Source of the DNA: Curtobacterium sp. MCBD17_032 | Lineage (GTDB): Bacteria > Actinomycetota > Actinomycetes > Actinomycetales > Microbacteriaceae | Assembly: GCF_003234855.1 (NCBI RefSeq) | Contig: NZ_QKTO01000001.1 | Coordinates: forward strand, 124,001 to 188,000 | DNA length: 64,000 nt | Direction of reading: 5' to 3' | Part shown: positions 43,235 through 51,744 of the stretch, piece by piece | How positions within the stretch are numbered: position 1 is the stretch's first letter | How the letters are laid out: the number at the start of each line of letters is the position of its first letter | Position numbers and translations under genes: made by a program | Notes under the pieces: generated by a model | Seen by the model: only the letters and a program-made list of their open reading frames with translations | What the model was told of the DNA's origin: nothing | Database searches by the model: none

Positions 43235-43993
43235 GTGAGACATCGTGACATCCGCGCCTTAGTCGACATCGCAGATGGGGTAGTTTTTGTTGAAGGGCCA
43301 GCTTCGAATTGAGTGATCCTCGCCGGACGCGACGGTGTCTCCCTCATCGACGCAGGCTATCCCGCCGACAGTGCTTTGGTCGTTGACAGCATTCGCATCT
43401 CCGGCTATGACCCTTCCGAACTGAAACGCATCTTTATCACGCATGGACATGTGGATCACGTCGGAGGTGTCCCCGAAATTCTGAAGCGTTACCCTGAAGT
43501 CGATGTCCTCGTCGCAGCAAGCGAGATTGCGAATGTGCAAGGGCCGGACCGCGAGCAGGTCACCTTCACCGACATCGGCGGTCGTGTTGCGTCGCTCCGA
43601 GTCATCAGGTGGCTGAGCTTCGCAGTAGCGTCGGGTGGGCTTGCGCGAGTGAGGGTCCCATCCGCGCGAGCGTTCACCGCTGCCGACTTCCAAAACCGAG
43701 GGCTGCGACCGGTGTGTGCACCGGGACACACCGAAGGCTCAACCGCGTACGAGCTACTGGGCACCGAAGCTTTGGTGACCGGCGACGCCATCATCACGCA
43801 CCACGCCACCCAACCATCGCGTTGGGAAGCACGGCCGCGCATGATCCCCGCCTATTTCACGAGCGACCCCGATCGGGCGTTCGTCTCAGCACAAGCACTC
43901 CCTCGTGCTCGACTGATCCTCCCCGGCCACGGACCTGCCGTCCGTCGGGTGGGCAATCAGTGGGTTCCCCTGACCAGAAAACGGTTGACCTGA
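43235..43993 (+). pseudogene. MBL-fold metallo-hydrolase with in-frame TGA at codon 26
   Basis: From the GTG at 43235 the frame reads VRHRDIRALVDIADGVVFVE, GPASN, then TGA (43310-43312), then VILAGRDGVSLIDAGYP and on to 43993 without another stop. Family members normally have Trp after GPASN, so TGG to TGA is the simplest explanation. Zinc-binding motifs are intact: THGHVDH (69-75), PGHTEGS, the Asp in TGDAI and the final LPGHGP. Restart at the GTG directly after the stop (43313) could give a 226-residue product lacking the first strands. Regulon site E lies upstream. Confidence 0.75.
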
Positions 43994-44054
43994 TGTGCGG
44001 CCCCTCAGTACCCGAACGCGAGCCGTTCGACACTCCGTGGCGAGTCGGCCTCTG

Positions 44055-45689
44055 ATGGAGGAGTCGCTTCGCGCCCGCGCTTCGAAGGTCTTCGGGTGGC
44101 AGTTGCACCCCGCACAGGTCAACGTCATCGACGCCGTCACGGCTGGTCGGGATGCTCTCGCCGTGCTACCGACCGGGTCGGGGAAGTCAGCGATCTACCA
44201 AGTGGCAGGCCTCGCGATAAAAGGCCTGATCGTCGTGGTGTCGCCGTTGGTTGCGCTACAGGAAGACCAGCTCGCCGGGTTGAAACGTCATCCCGATACG
44301 CCACCAGCGGTCATGATCAACGCCTCAATGCACGTCAGGGACATCCACGCTGCGTGGAATGACATCACTACCAGGCGCGCACGGTACGTATTCCTCGCTC
44401 CCGAGCAGCTTGCCAATGACTCGGTGGTCACCCGACTCCGAGCCGCGGGAGTGGGACTGGTAACGGTGGACGAGGCGCATTGCGTTTCCTCCTGGGGATA
44501 CGACTTCCGGCCCGACTACCTCCTTCTCGGCGCAGCGATCGCGCGTCTGGGACGGCCACCGGTCCTGGCACTGACCGCGACAGGATCCGCGCCGGTCCGG
44601 CGGGAGATCCTAGAACGTCTCGGGATGCGGGAACCACTCGTGGTTGCCGCCGGTTTCGACCGGCCGGAGATCCGGCTGGAAGTGGTGCGGCACGAAGACC
44701 GCGGCACAAAGGCGGATGCCGTCGTTCGCCAGGTTGCCAACACGAACGGCGCGGGCCTCGTCTATGTCGCCACGCACGCTGAGACTGCCACCTACGCAGC
44801 AGCGCTGCGCGCTGCGGGGCGGAATGCACAGCCATACCACGCAGGCTTGCCCGACCACGAGCGCACCCGTGTCCACAAGGGCTTCCTCAACGGCGATGTC
44901 GACGTCGTCGTCGCCACGACTGCTTTCGGTATGGGCATTGACAAACCTGACGTCAGGTTCGTCATCCACGCCGACATCCCCGAGTCCGTTGACGCTTACT
45001 ACCAAGAAATTGGTCGCGCTGGCCGCGACCGATCGGCTGCAGTCGCGACGTTGCATTACTTGTCCGGCGACCTCGGCATCCGACGGTTCTTCGCCTCCGG
45101 CAGCCCAAATCCGGAAGCTGTCCGTGCAGTCTTCACTGCCGTCCCACGGAGTGGGAACCTGTCGCGATCGGCCCTGGCCACCGCCGCAGGGTTGTCGGAT
45201 CACGCTGCAGGCCGAGCGGCCAATCTCCTCGTCGAGGCGTCCGTCCTTCTCGATCAGGAGAGCGGGCTTGCCCATATCGCCGAGCACAATTGGAATTTAG
45301 GGGAAGCGATCCAGGCCGCCGAGCAGCGCGCTGATGAGCGTGAGCACGTCGAGCAGTCGCGCATCGACATGATGCGTCAATACGCGGAGACGCGCGCGTG
45401 CCGACGACAGTTCCTCCTTGGGTACTTCGGTGGCGAGCTGGCACACCCCTGCGGAAACTGCGACACCTGCACCGCGGGCACTGCCTACGCCGTTGGTTCC
45501 CATCCAGCAGACGGTGCCCACGACGAGGAGTGGCCTCCGGACGCTTCCGTGCGCCATCCGGTGTGGGGCGACGGCAACATCATGAGCACCGAGGACGACC
45601 GACTCACTGTCTTTTTCCCCCGTGCTGGGTACCGGACGCTTTCGCTGGTGGACGTGCGAAAGCGAAACCTCCTGACCCGTCTCGACTGA
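44055..45689 (+). CDS. RecQ-like ATP-dependent DNA helicase with C-terminal Tudor-like tail
   Basis: The product has 544 residues. Walker A is PTGSGKSAIYQ (39-49), the DEAH box VDEAHCVSSWGYDFRPDY, and the RecA2 motifs are AFGMGIDKPDVRFVIH and QEIGRAGRD. The zinc-binding subdomain has CRRQFLLGYFGGE and CGNCDTC. There is no HRDC domain. Instead the last 45 residues (VRHPVWGDGNIMSTEDDRLT, then VFFPRAGYRTLSL) resemble the small Tudor-like domain at the end of UvrD/PcrA helicases. It unwinds DNA in repair or recombination and could help element maintenance. Confidence 0.92.
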   Translation: MEESLRARASKVFGWQLHPAQVNVIDAVTAGRDALAVLPTGSGKSAIYQVAGLAIKGLIVVVSPLVALQEDQLAGLKRHPDTPPAVMINASMHVRDIHAAWNDITTRRARYVFLAPEQLANDSVVTRLRAAGVGLVTVDEAHCVSSWGYDFRPDYLLLGAAIARLGRPPVLALTATGSAPVRREILERLGMREPLVVAAGFDRPEIRLEVVRHEDRGTKADAVVRQVANTNGAGLVYVATHAETATYAAALRAAGRNAQPYHAGLPDHERTRVHKGFLNGDVDVVVATTAFGMGIDKPDVRFVIHADIPESVDAYYQEIGRAGRDRSAAVATLHYLSGDLGIRRFFASGSPNPEAVRAVFTAVPRSGNLSRSALATAAGLSDHAAGRAANLLVEASVLLDQESGLAHIAEHNWNLGEAIQAAEQRADEREHVEQSRIDMMRQYAETRACRRQFLLGYFGGELAHPCGNCDTCTAGTAYAVGSHPADGAHDEEWPPDASVRHPVWGDGNIMSTEDDRLTVFFPRAGYRTLSLVDVRKRNLLTRLD

Positions 45690-45921
45690 CTCGTCGCTCC
45701 GCTCGGCGGGCACAACAGGCCACTGAGCGTGCGGGCCCCGACTACCCAGGCAGCGACCTGGACCACACCGAACGACGATCATTGGAAGCGCACGGTGCGC
45801 TCCCCGGGAAGGCGTCCCGGTCGCCGTTGTTCGGTAACACCGGAGCCAACTTCTCCACAAGGCGGATGCTCGAACATCACTCTCTCGTTCAGCGGCGTTC
45901 GCGTCGGACTACGACCGACCG

Positions 45922-46290
45922 CTACGCCGGAGGTAGTTCGGCCTCGGGGTTGTCACGGAGGGCGGCGGTGATCACAGCGCCTAGAAGCCCGGGCCATCGC
46001 GCGTCAAGTGCGTCCCGGCGGAGTTGAACGGCGTACTCGCGACCGGTCACGCGTGTACGGGTCCATCCGGCTTCGCGGAGGACCTTGAAGTGGTGAGACA
46101 GCGTTGCCTTGTGGATCTCGAGCCGGTAGTCGGTGAGGTTGCACGGGTGGTACTCGCCGTCGGACAGCCGTTCGAGGATGACCAGCCGGGCCGGGTCTCC
46201 CGCTGCTTTGAGCACCTGCACCAGGTCGAGGTCGGCGACGGCCGGCAGCGGAAACGGGTCGCGATGATCCTGCGTCGGAACGTTTGACAT
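45922..46290 (-). CDS. ArsR-family transcriptional regulator
   Basis: The product has 122 residues with a winged helix: ADLDLVQVLKAAGDPARLVI, then recognition helix KATLSHHFKVLREAGWTRTR. No clear metal-binding Cys pair is seen (a single Cys in HPCNLTDY). It is divergent from the DJ-1 and SDR genes; two inverted repeats in the shared region are likely its operators, so it probably represses both units. Confidence 0.9.
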   Translation of the reverse strand: MSNVPTQDHRDPFPLPAVADLDLVQVLKAAGDPARLVILERLSDGEYHPCNLTDYRLEIHKATLSHHFKVLREAGWTRTRVTGREYAVQLRRDALDARWPGLLGAVITAALRDNPEAELPPA

Positions 46291-46299
46291 ACGTCGAAC
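46282..46299. promoter_or_regulatory. Candidate ArsR operator 1
   Basis: GTTTGAC-ATAC-GTCGAAC is an inverted repeat with one mismatched pair, overlapping the start of the ArsR gene. Confidence 0.5.
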
Positions 46300-46319
46300 C
46301 TACCAGGAATGATGGCCAC

Positions 46320-46339
46320 GGTTTGATGGTTGTCAAACC
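46320..46339. promoter_or_regulatory. Candidate ArsR operator 2
   Basis: GGTTTGA-TGGTTG-TCAAACC has perfect 7-bp arms. It shares the TTTGA half-site with operator 1 and lies between the divergent genes. Confidence 0.6.
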
Positions 46340-46382
46340 ATGCCGGTCAGATACGACCGCCGAACAGAGAGAAGAGAGAGCC

Positions 46383-46982
46383 TTGCCCACCACCATCGAC
46401 CCCCAGGTCACCGACAACCGAGCTGCCATCCGCCAAGACGAGGCGCCGCTCGGCCGCATCGCCATCGTCACTGCCGACCGCGTGGAGGACGTCGAGTTCT
46501 TCTACCCCTACTACCGGTTCGTGGAAGAGGGCTACGACGTCGACGTCCTCACCCCGACCGGTGAAACCGTCACTGCATACAAGGGACTTGCACTCTCGAC
46601 CGGCCTGCAGCCCATCGCGCTGGCCAATCCGTCCGACTACGACGCCGTGTTCATCCCCGGAGGACTCGCACCGGCAGAGGTGCGCACCCTGCCCGAGGCC
46701 CTCGAGTTCGTCCGCGACTTCGCAGCCTCGGGCAAAGTCATCGGCGCCGTTTGCCACGGTCCTCAGGTCCTCGCTTCCGCCGGACTCGTCGCAGGACGAA
46801 ACATGACGTCATGGCGCGAGGTCGCGGACGAGGTCCGCGCCGCGGGCGGGACGTACGTCGACGCGCCGGTCGTCGAGGACGGCCAGTTCATCACCGCCCG
46901 CAAGCCGGGCGACATGCCACAGCAGATGGCTCGCGTTCTCGACCGTCTGCGTACCGCTCGTGAGGAGAACCACCATGACTGA
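46383..46982 (+). CDS. DJ-1/PfpI-family protein
   Basis: The product has 199 residues from a TTG start with a GAGAAGAGAGAG stretch upstream; an in-frame ATG at 46326 is an alternative that would overlap operator 2. The nucleophile elbow is VIGAVCHGPQVL (Cys), with the conserved Glu in ADRVEDVEFF. PfpI/YhbO proteins act as glyoxalase- or deglycase-like stress enzymes or chaperones. Its stop overlaps the next gene's ATG by eight bases, giving an operon with the SDR. Confidence 0.9.
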   Translation: MPTTIDPQVTDNRAAIRQDEAPLGRIAIVTADRVEDVEFFYPYYRFVEEGYDVDVLTPTGETVTAYKGLALSTGLQPIALANPSDYDAVFIPGGLAPAEVRTLPEALEFVRDFAASGKVIGAVCHGPQVLASAGLVAGRNMTSWREVADEVRAAGGTYVDAPVVEDGQFITARKPGDMPQQMARVLDRLRTAREENHHD

Positions 46983-47928
46983 TTTGCTCACGACGCCGTT
47001 CGGCCCGGAAGCCACCGCCGCCGAAGTCCTCGCCGGAGTCGACCTACACGGTCGGCACTACGTCGTCACGGGAGGTGCCTCCGGTATCGGACTCGAGACG
47101 GTTCGTGCCCTCTCCGGAGCTGGTGCGGACGTGACAATCGGCGTCCGTGATTGCGAGCGAGCGCTGTCCGCCACTGCCGGAGCCGCAGGTACGAACGGCG
47201 GGAGCATCACGGTCCGTCCACTCGATCTCGGTGACCTCGACTCGGTGCTTCTGTTCGCCGCGGAGCAAGACGGGCCCGTGCACGGCGTCGTCGCGAACGC
47301 GGGGATCATGGCGCTACCGGAGAAGCGCACCTCAGGCGCCGGCTGGGAGATGCAGCTTGCGACGAACTACCTCGGCCACTTCGCGCTACTTCTCGGTCTG
47401 CGGGATCATCTCTTCGCCGCGGAGGGGGCTCGGGTCGTCACGGTGAGCTCGACGGCGCACCTCCGGTCGCCGTTTCACTTCGAGGACCCGAACTTCGCTG
47501 TGCGTCCGTATGACCGGTGGGGCGCCTACGCCCAGTCGAAGACGGCCGACGTGCTCCTGGCCGCCGGGATCGCGGACCGGTGGCGGGACTACGGAGTTCG
47601 TGCGAACTCCCTAATGCCGGGATGGATCACCACGCGTCTGCAGCGACACCTCGACGAGGACACCCTCCGCGCCATGGGTGCGCTGGACTCCGACGGCAAC
47701 CGCATTGAGCAGGACTTCTTTAAGACCCCCGCCCAGGGCGCTGCGACGTCGGCGCTGCTCGTCGCGTCACCGCTGGTCGAGGGTGTGACCGGACGGTACT
47801 TCGAGGACAATCAGGAAGCGGAGCAGTTGGAGGACGGCGCCGGCCACGACCGCGGTGTCGCTCGGTATGCGGTGGATGCCGAGAACGCCGAACAGCTCTG
47901 GTCGCTCGGATCTGCTGCGCTTCGTTGA
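46975..47928 (+). CDS. SDR-family oxidoreductase (WW-domain-oxidoreductase/retinol-dehydrogenase-like)
   Basis: The product has 317 residues. The cofactor loop is VTGGASGIGLETVRALSGAG (about 24-43), then VVANAGIMALP, NYLGHFALLL and VTVSSTAH. The active-site YAQSKTADVLLAAG has Tyr and Lys. Size and motifs match the longer SDRs that act on aldehydes or retinal-like substrates. It is coupled to the DJ-1 gene under likely ArsR control, which fits a reactive-aldehyde or oxidative-stress response. Confidence 0.9.
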   Translation: MTDLLTTPFGPEATAAEVLAGVDLHGRHYVVTGGASGIGLETVRALSGAGADVTIGVRDCERALSATAGAAGTNGGSITVRPLDLGDLDSVLLFAAEQDGPVHGVVANAGIMALPEKRTSGAGWEMQLATNYLGHFALLLGLRDHLFAAEGARVVTVSSTAHLRSPFHFEDPNFAVRPYDRWGAYAQSKTADVLLAAGIADRWRDYGVRANSLMPGWITTRLQRHLDEDTLRAMGALDSDGNRIEQDFFKTPAQGAATSALLVASPLVEGVTGRYFEDNQEAEQLEDGAGHDRGVARYAVDAENAEQLWSLGSAALR

Positions 47929-47932
47929 TCGT

Positions 47933-47980
47933 GAGTCTCCGCCGCGGCGTCCGGCTTGCAGGACGTCGTGGCGGCGGCTC
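47933..47980. terminator. Hairpin between convergent SDR and LAL genes
   Basis: CCGCCGCGGCGTCC and GGACGTCGTGGCGG pair with two mismatches around GGCTTGCA. The hairpin lies in the 50-bp gap between the two stop codons. Confidence 0.5.
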
Positions 47981-50741
47981 AGTCGTGCTCGCGTGGAAGT
48001 TCGCTCTGTCCATCATCGGCCCGCTTCAGCGCTTCCCGTAGTTGCCCTCTTGCGGTGATGCCGAGCTTCGGGAACGCTTTGTACAGGTGGGTGCTCACCG
48101 TGCGATGCGACAGGTAGACCTGGTCGGCGATCTCGCGGTTCGTCATTCCCCGTGCCGCCAGCCGCGCGATCTGAAGCTCTTGCGGAGTCAGCAGTGAGAT
48201 TGCGTCGGATCGATGACGGTGTGATGCGCTCGGTGTCGCGACGCCTGCTGCGCGCAACTCCGCCAGCACCCGGCCAACTAGTGCTCGAGCACCGGCAGCT
48301 TCGAAGGTTCGGAGGGCCTGTCCAAGTTGCTCGCGTGCATGCAGCGGCCGGCGCTGTCGACGCAACCACTCCCCGTAGAGGAGGCGGGTTCGGGCGAGTT
48401 CCAGCAGAGTGCCCGCGGCCACCCCGGAGTTGATTGCTGAGCGGAAGTGCAGCTCGGCGTCGTCCTCAGGCGCAAGCAGGGCGCGGCTCCGGCCAATCAA
48501 CATGTCGAGATGCGCCGCTCCCATCACTTCTGCATCCCGGGCAGCGCTCTCGACGATCGGGGTGACCGCAACATGTGCACCAGCCCGCACCGCTGCTTCT
48601 GTGAGGTCGGCAACTGCCCACATGGCAGTCACAGGGTGGTTCGCGACATCGGCAAGTTCGGCCCACGCGCTCTGATATCGCTGCTCTGCCAGGGCGATCA
48701 GTCCGCCCGCCCACGCCTGATCCGCACTCACCAAGGCCAAGGGGGCCTCAGCGGCTCGTTCCCGGCTCCTCGCCAGGATTGCCGAAGCCCGAACAAGGTC
48801 CCCCTGCCACGCCATCACCCGTGCAGCTATGGCAGTAACTGCGGCCTCAGTGACAGGCAACGCCTGGTCCTCCACCATCCGCATCGCGCGTTCGATGTCG
48901 TCGAGAGCTGGCAACAGCCGGCCGAGCATCAGGTGCATGTTCGCACGCCCGCGGAGCGCTTGGCATTCATCGCTCTGGAATCCGGTCCGGCGAGCGCGAT
49001 CGGCCGCCATGCTCCAGCTCTCGAACGCCATCGGTAGGTCTTGTAAGGACTCGGATGTTAGCGCCAGGCTCTGCAACCCGAGGGTGTCCTCCGAAAGGGC
49101 GGCTGCGAGCCGAGGCAGTTCCGGCCGAAGCTCGGCCGCTCGATGAACCGGATCGAGCAGGCCCAGTGCCATCTGCCGGTACGGGTCCCACCTGCTGGGC
49201 TCAATAGCGAGGACCTCTGCTTCCACCCGGTGCCGCGCCTCGTCGGAGGCAGGTTGCCCGTAGTAGCCGACAGCGGCAGTCCAGAGCACGGCGATCCGCT
49301 CCGCGGGGTGATCGGTGCCCTCCGCGCCCCCGAGGCGGCGTGCCAGCCCCATCAGTTCCACGCCGCTCGGCCCCGGCGTGCCTGCGGTCATGCTGAGTAG
49401 CAACTGCGTCGAGGTCAGCCCGACCACCACCTGCTCGTCGCCTGCCAGCGGAATCGCTTCCTCCACCAAGCGGGCCGACACGGCGGTCGCTCCGGCTCGA
49501 CGCGCGATCTCCGCCGCAGTGGCGAGTCGCCGCACACGGTCGCCGACATTTGGGGTCAGCGTCGCCGCCCGATGAAGGGCTGCGACTGCCTCAGGTTGCG
49601 CCCCCCGTCGCCGGGCTTGTTCGGCTGCCTCCTCCAGTTCCGCTGCTACGCGTTCGTCGCGCTTGTCCGATGCCGCGGCTCGGTGCCAGGCGGCCCGAGA
49701 GAAGTCGGTACTCACCTCCGCGAGCGCGTGGTGCGCCTGTCCTCGTTCGGTCGTCGTGGCGGCCCCATACACAGCCGACCGCACCAACGGGTGCCGGAAA
49801 CTGAGACGTCCACCGGAGACGGAAACCAAACCCGCACGCTCCGCGGCATCCAGCTCCGACGGTGCAAGGCCGAGAAGTTGCCCCGCCGCGAAGAGTTCGT
49901 TAACGACGGGGTCGTGTGCCGTGGCCGCGAGGAGAAGCATGCGGCGGCAGCCGAACGGAAGCGCCGAAACCGTGCCGAGGAAGTTCTGTTCGAGTCGTCG
50001 TGTCGTCGGGAGCCGGCCGAACGGCGAGAGCGCATCATCGCCTGCTGTCGTGCTCACAGAGGTCGCGAATTCCCGCAGAGCCAGCGGATTGCCCGCTGCT
50101 TCGTCCAGCACCCTCGAGCGCTGCTCGCGAGTGAGTTCGACAGGTACGGTGTCCAAAAATTCGCGCGACTCACCGACGGTGAACGGTCCCAAGTTGATTC
50201 GCGTGAGCGGAAGCCCGGTGAGCGGGTCACCAGCTAAGACTTCGCCGCTCGTTCGAGCAGCGATCAGCATCAGGATCGGCGCAGTCGTGAGCCGCCGCGC
50301 AACGAACGTGATGGCCTCGACCGTGGACGCGTCCAGCCACTGTAAGTCCTCCACAATCAGGACCACTGGCTGCTGTGAAGCAATTTCTTCAAGCAAGCCG
50401 AGCACCGCGAGGCTGATGAGCAGCCGGTCAGGCTCGGGCCCGTCCTCAAACCCAAACGCGGTTAACAGCGCTCCCCGCTGTCGCGACGGGAGCGTGTGAA
50501 TTTGACCGAGCACCGGGTGTAGCAGTTCATGCAGACTCGCGAACCCGGCCGTCGTCTCACTCTGCATCCCCGTGCACCGCAGCTGACGGAACCCCGCGTC
50601 GACGGTCAACTGAACGGCTTCGGAGATCAGCGCCGACTTTCCGATACCTGCTTCGCCCTCAACGATGACGGCCTGACCGGTCGTGACGACCTGAGTGATG
50701 ATGCTGCGCAGCGTGGCGAGTTCTTCCGACCGGCCGATCAT
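47979..50741 (-). CDS. LAL-type LuxR transcriptional regulator (ATPase + TPR + HTH)
   Basis: The product has 920 residues. The N-terminal AAA/STAND ATPase has Walker A VEGEAGIGKSALI (28-40) and Walker B LIVEDLQWLD. A long helical TPR-like middle follows, and the C-terminus is a LuxR HTH (LTPQELQIARLAARGMTNRE, YLSHRTVSTHLYKAFPKLG). The ATG at 50741 has GGAGG seven bases upstream. LAL proteins activate catabolic or biosynthetic operons in response to small molecules. The five-member regulon motif lies in the 15 kb upstream of this gene's 3' end, so this is the leading candidate for its regulator; that is inference. Confidence 0.92.
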   Translation of the reverse strand: MIGRSEELATLRSIITQVVTTGQAVIVEGEAGIGKSALISEAVQLTVDAGFRQLRCTGMQSETTAGFASLHELLHPVLGQIHTLPSRQRGALLTAFGFEDGPEPDRLLISLAVLGLLEEIASQQPVVLIVEDLQWLDASTVEAITFVARRLTTAPILMLIAARTSGEVLAGDPLTGLPLTRINLGPFTVGESREFLDTVPVELTREQRSRVLDEAAGNPLALREFATSVSTTAGDDALSPFGRLPTTRRLEQNFLGTVSALPFGCRRMLLLAATAHDPVVNELFAAGQLLGLAPSELDAAERAGLVSVSGGRLSFRHPLVRSAVYGAATTTERGQAHHALAEVSTDFSRAAWHRAAASDKRDERVAAELEEAAEQARRRGAQPEAVAALHRAATLTPNVGDRVRRLATAAEIARRAGATAVSARLVEEAIPLAGDEQVVVGLTSTQLLLSMTAGTPGPSGVELMGLARRLGGAEGTDHPAERIAVLWTAAVGYYGQPASDEARHRVEAEVLAIEPSRWDPYRQMALGLLDPVHRAAELRPELPRLAAALSEDTLGLQSLALTSESLQDLPMAFESWSMAADRARRTGFQSDECQALRGRANMHLMLGRLLPALDDIERAMRMVEDQALPVTEAAVTAIAARVMAWQGDLVRASAILARSRERAAEAPLALVSADQAWAGGLIALAEQRYQSAWAELADVANHPVTAMWAVADLTEAAVRAGAHVAVTPIVESAARDAEVMGAAHLDMLIGRSRALLAPEDDAELHFRSAINSGVAAGTLLELARTRLLYGEWLRRQRRPLHAREQLGQALRTFEAAGARALVGRVLAELRAAGVATPSASHRHRSDAISLLTPQELQIARLAARGMTNREIADQVYLSHRTVSTHLYKAFPKLGITARGQLREALKRADDGQSELPREHD

Positions 50742-50926
50742 CGTTCTCCTCCACCCCATGCTCGGGCAAGGCCTCATGCGAGGCAGGGAAAGCGTAGCTG
50801 GACTTCGCCGTCGCGGAATCACACGTCATGGCGAGAGGAGTAGGACCGCTGCACCATTCGATGTCGTCCTTCCTGGGGCCGCCGCTGCCAAGGATGTAGG
50901 GATGGACGCTTCCTCCGAGAAGGCGT

Positions 50927-51529
50927 ATGTTCGTAACTATGACCGACGGTGTTGGGGTGCTGAGGGAGATCGCGTCCCTCCTTCGAGGACGCGAGATCCC
51001 CCGACTGGGCTGGCCAACGTCCGTGCTGCCACCGGAAGGCGTAGTCGTGGAAGCGATCGCTCATGGCTCCGCCGTCACGATCATCGTTACTCACGGCAAG
51101 GCACATGCGGCCGCCCGACTGGACCTCGACACACGAGAAGTCAGCATCTCGTCCGTCGGCCGGGACGCGCAGCTCCGTCGGCGCCTGCGCCGTATCGCGC
51201 TCGAGTTCGTCGCGGACCGTAACGACTACGACGAACGCTGCGGCCTCCCCACCCATCGCACTCCCCCGACGTTCGACGAGCATGACCCAAACACGTGGAC
51301 GTCGATGCAGGAACTTGCCGATCTCGTTGACGGTGACTGGTACCCGCCGGAACCGCAGGAACGAAGCCCAGCGGGGTGGGCGGCGTTCTACGAGATGGCC
51401 CACCGCTTCAACGACCGATTCACGACACAGGATGCCTCGGCCACAACGCCGCATCCAACCCCACCTCAAGACGCGCGATCGTCACAAGGTCCGGCCACGC
51501 CTGACCGGCAAGAACCCGCTGCAGGGTGA
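50927..51529 (+). CDS. Hypothetical protein
   Basis: The product has 200 residues; an ATG at 50939 (MTDGVGVLREIASLLRGRE) is an alternative start. Strands around VVVEAIAHGSAVTIIVTHGK are followed by helices, and the last 40 residues are Pro/Thr-rich. No family is recognised. Its 3' end overlaps the convergent small HTH gene by 110 bp, so either its tail or the HTH gene may be shorter. Confidence 0.6.
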   Translation: MFVTMTDGVGVLREIASLLRGREIPRLGWPTSVLPPEGVVVEAIAHGSAVTIIVTHGKAHAAARLDLDTREVSISSVGRDAQLRRRLRRIALEFVADRNDYDERCGLPTHRTPPTFDEHDPNTWTSMQELADLVDGDWYPPEPQERSPAGWAAFYEMAHRFNDRFTTQDASATTPHPTPPQDARSSQGPATPDRQEPAAG

Positions 51530-51701
51530 CATGCCCGATACCGGCATCCGCAGCGACCGCCCGAAGACTTCGCCCCGCCATCGCGTCGCGGACGTTCAAC
51601 ACGAACTGACGAGCGATCTCCCCGAACTGGTCCGAGGAAGGCACCTCCGGCCACGGCGCGTCCGCAAGCTCCACCGGCAATGCACGCATCGGACGACCCA
51701 T
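51420..51701 (-). CDS. Small XRE-type HTH protein
   Basis: The product has 93 residues, with the HTH in AGRSLRAVAADAGIGHVTLQ then RVLAGQAWPDLVTIARLEVG, typical of the lambda-repressor fold. The start at 51701 faces the recombinase-like gene at 51745, with a 43-bp gap for a shared promoter. It is likely the repressor of the transposition module, by position only. Confidence 0.75.
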   Translation of the reverse strand: MGRPMRALPVELADAPWPEVPSSDQFGEIARQFVLNVRDAMAGRSLRAVAADAGIGHVTLQRVLAGQAWPDLVTIARLEVGLDAALWPRHPVS

Positions 51702-51744
51702 ACCGAAAGCGTAGAGGGCAAGGCGCAGAGCGACGAGCAACGCC

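Noticed and set aside
47979-50741. LAL ATPase as a TnsC-like transposition ATPase
   Set aside because: Its C-terminal LuxR HTH and TPR-like middle make it a transcription regulator. No true TnsC/TniB-type gene lies near the transposase, so a canonical Tn7-like element is not supported.
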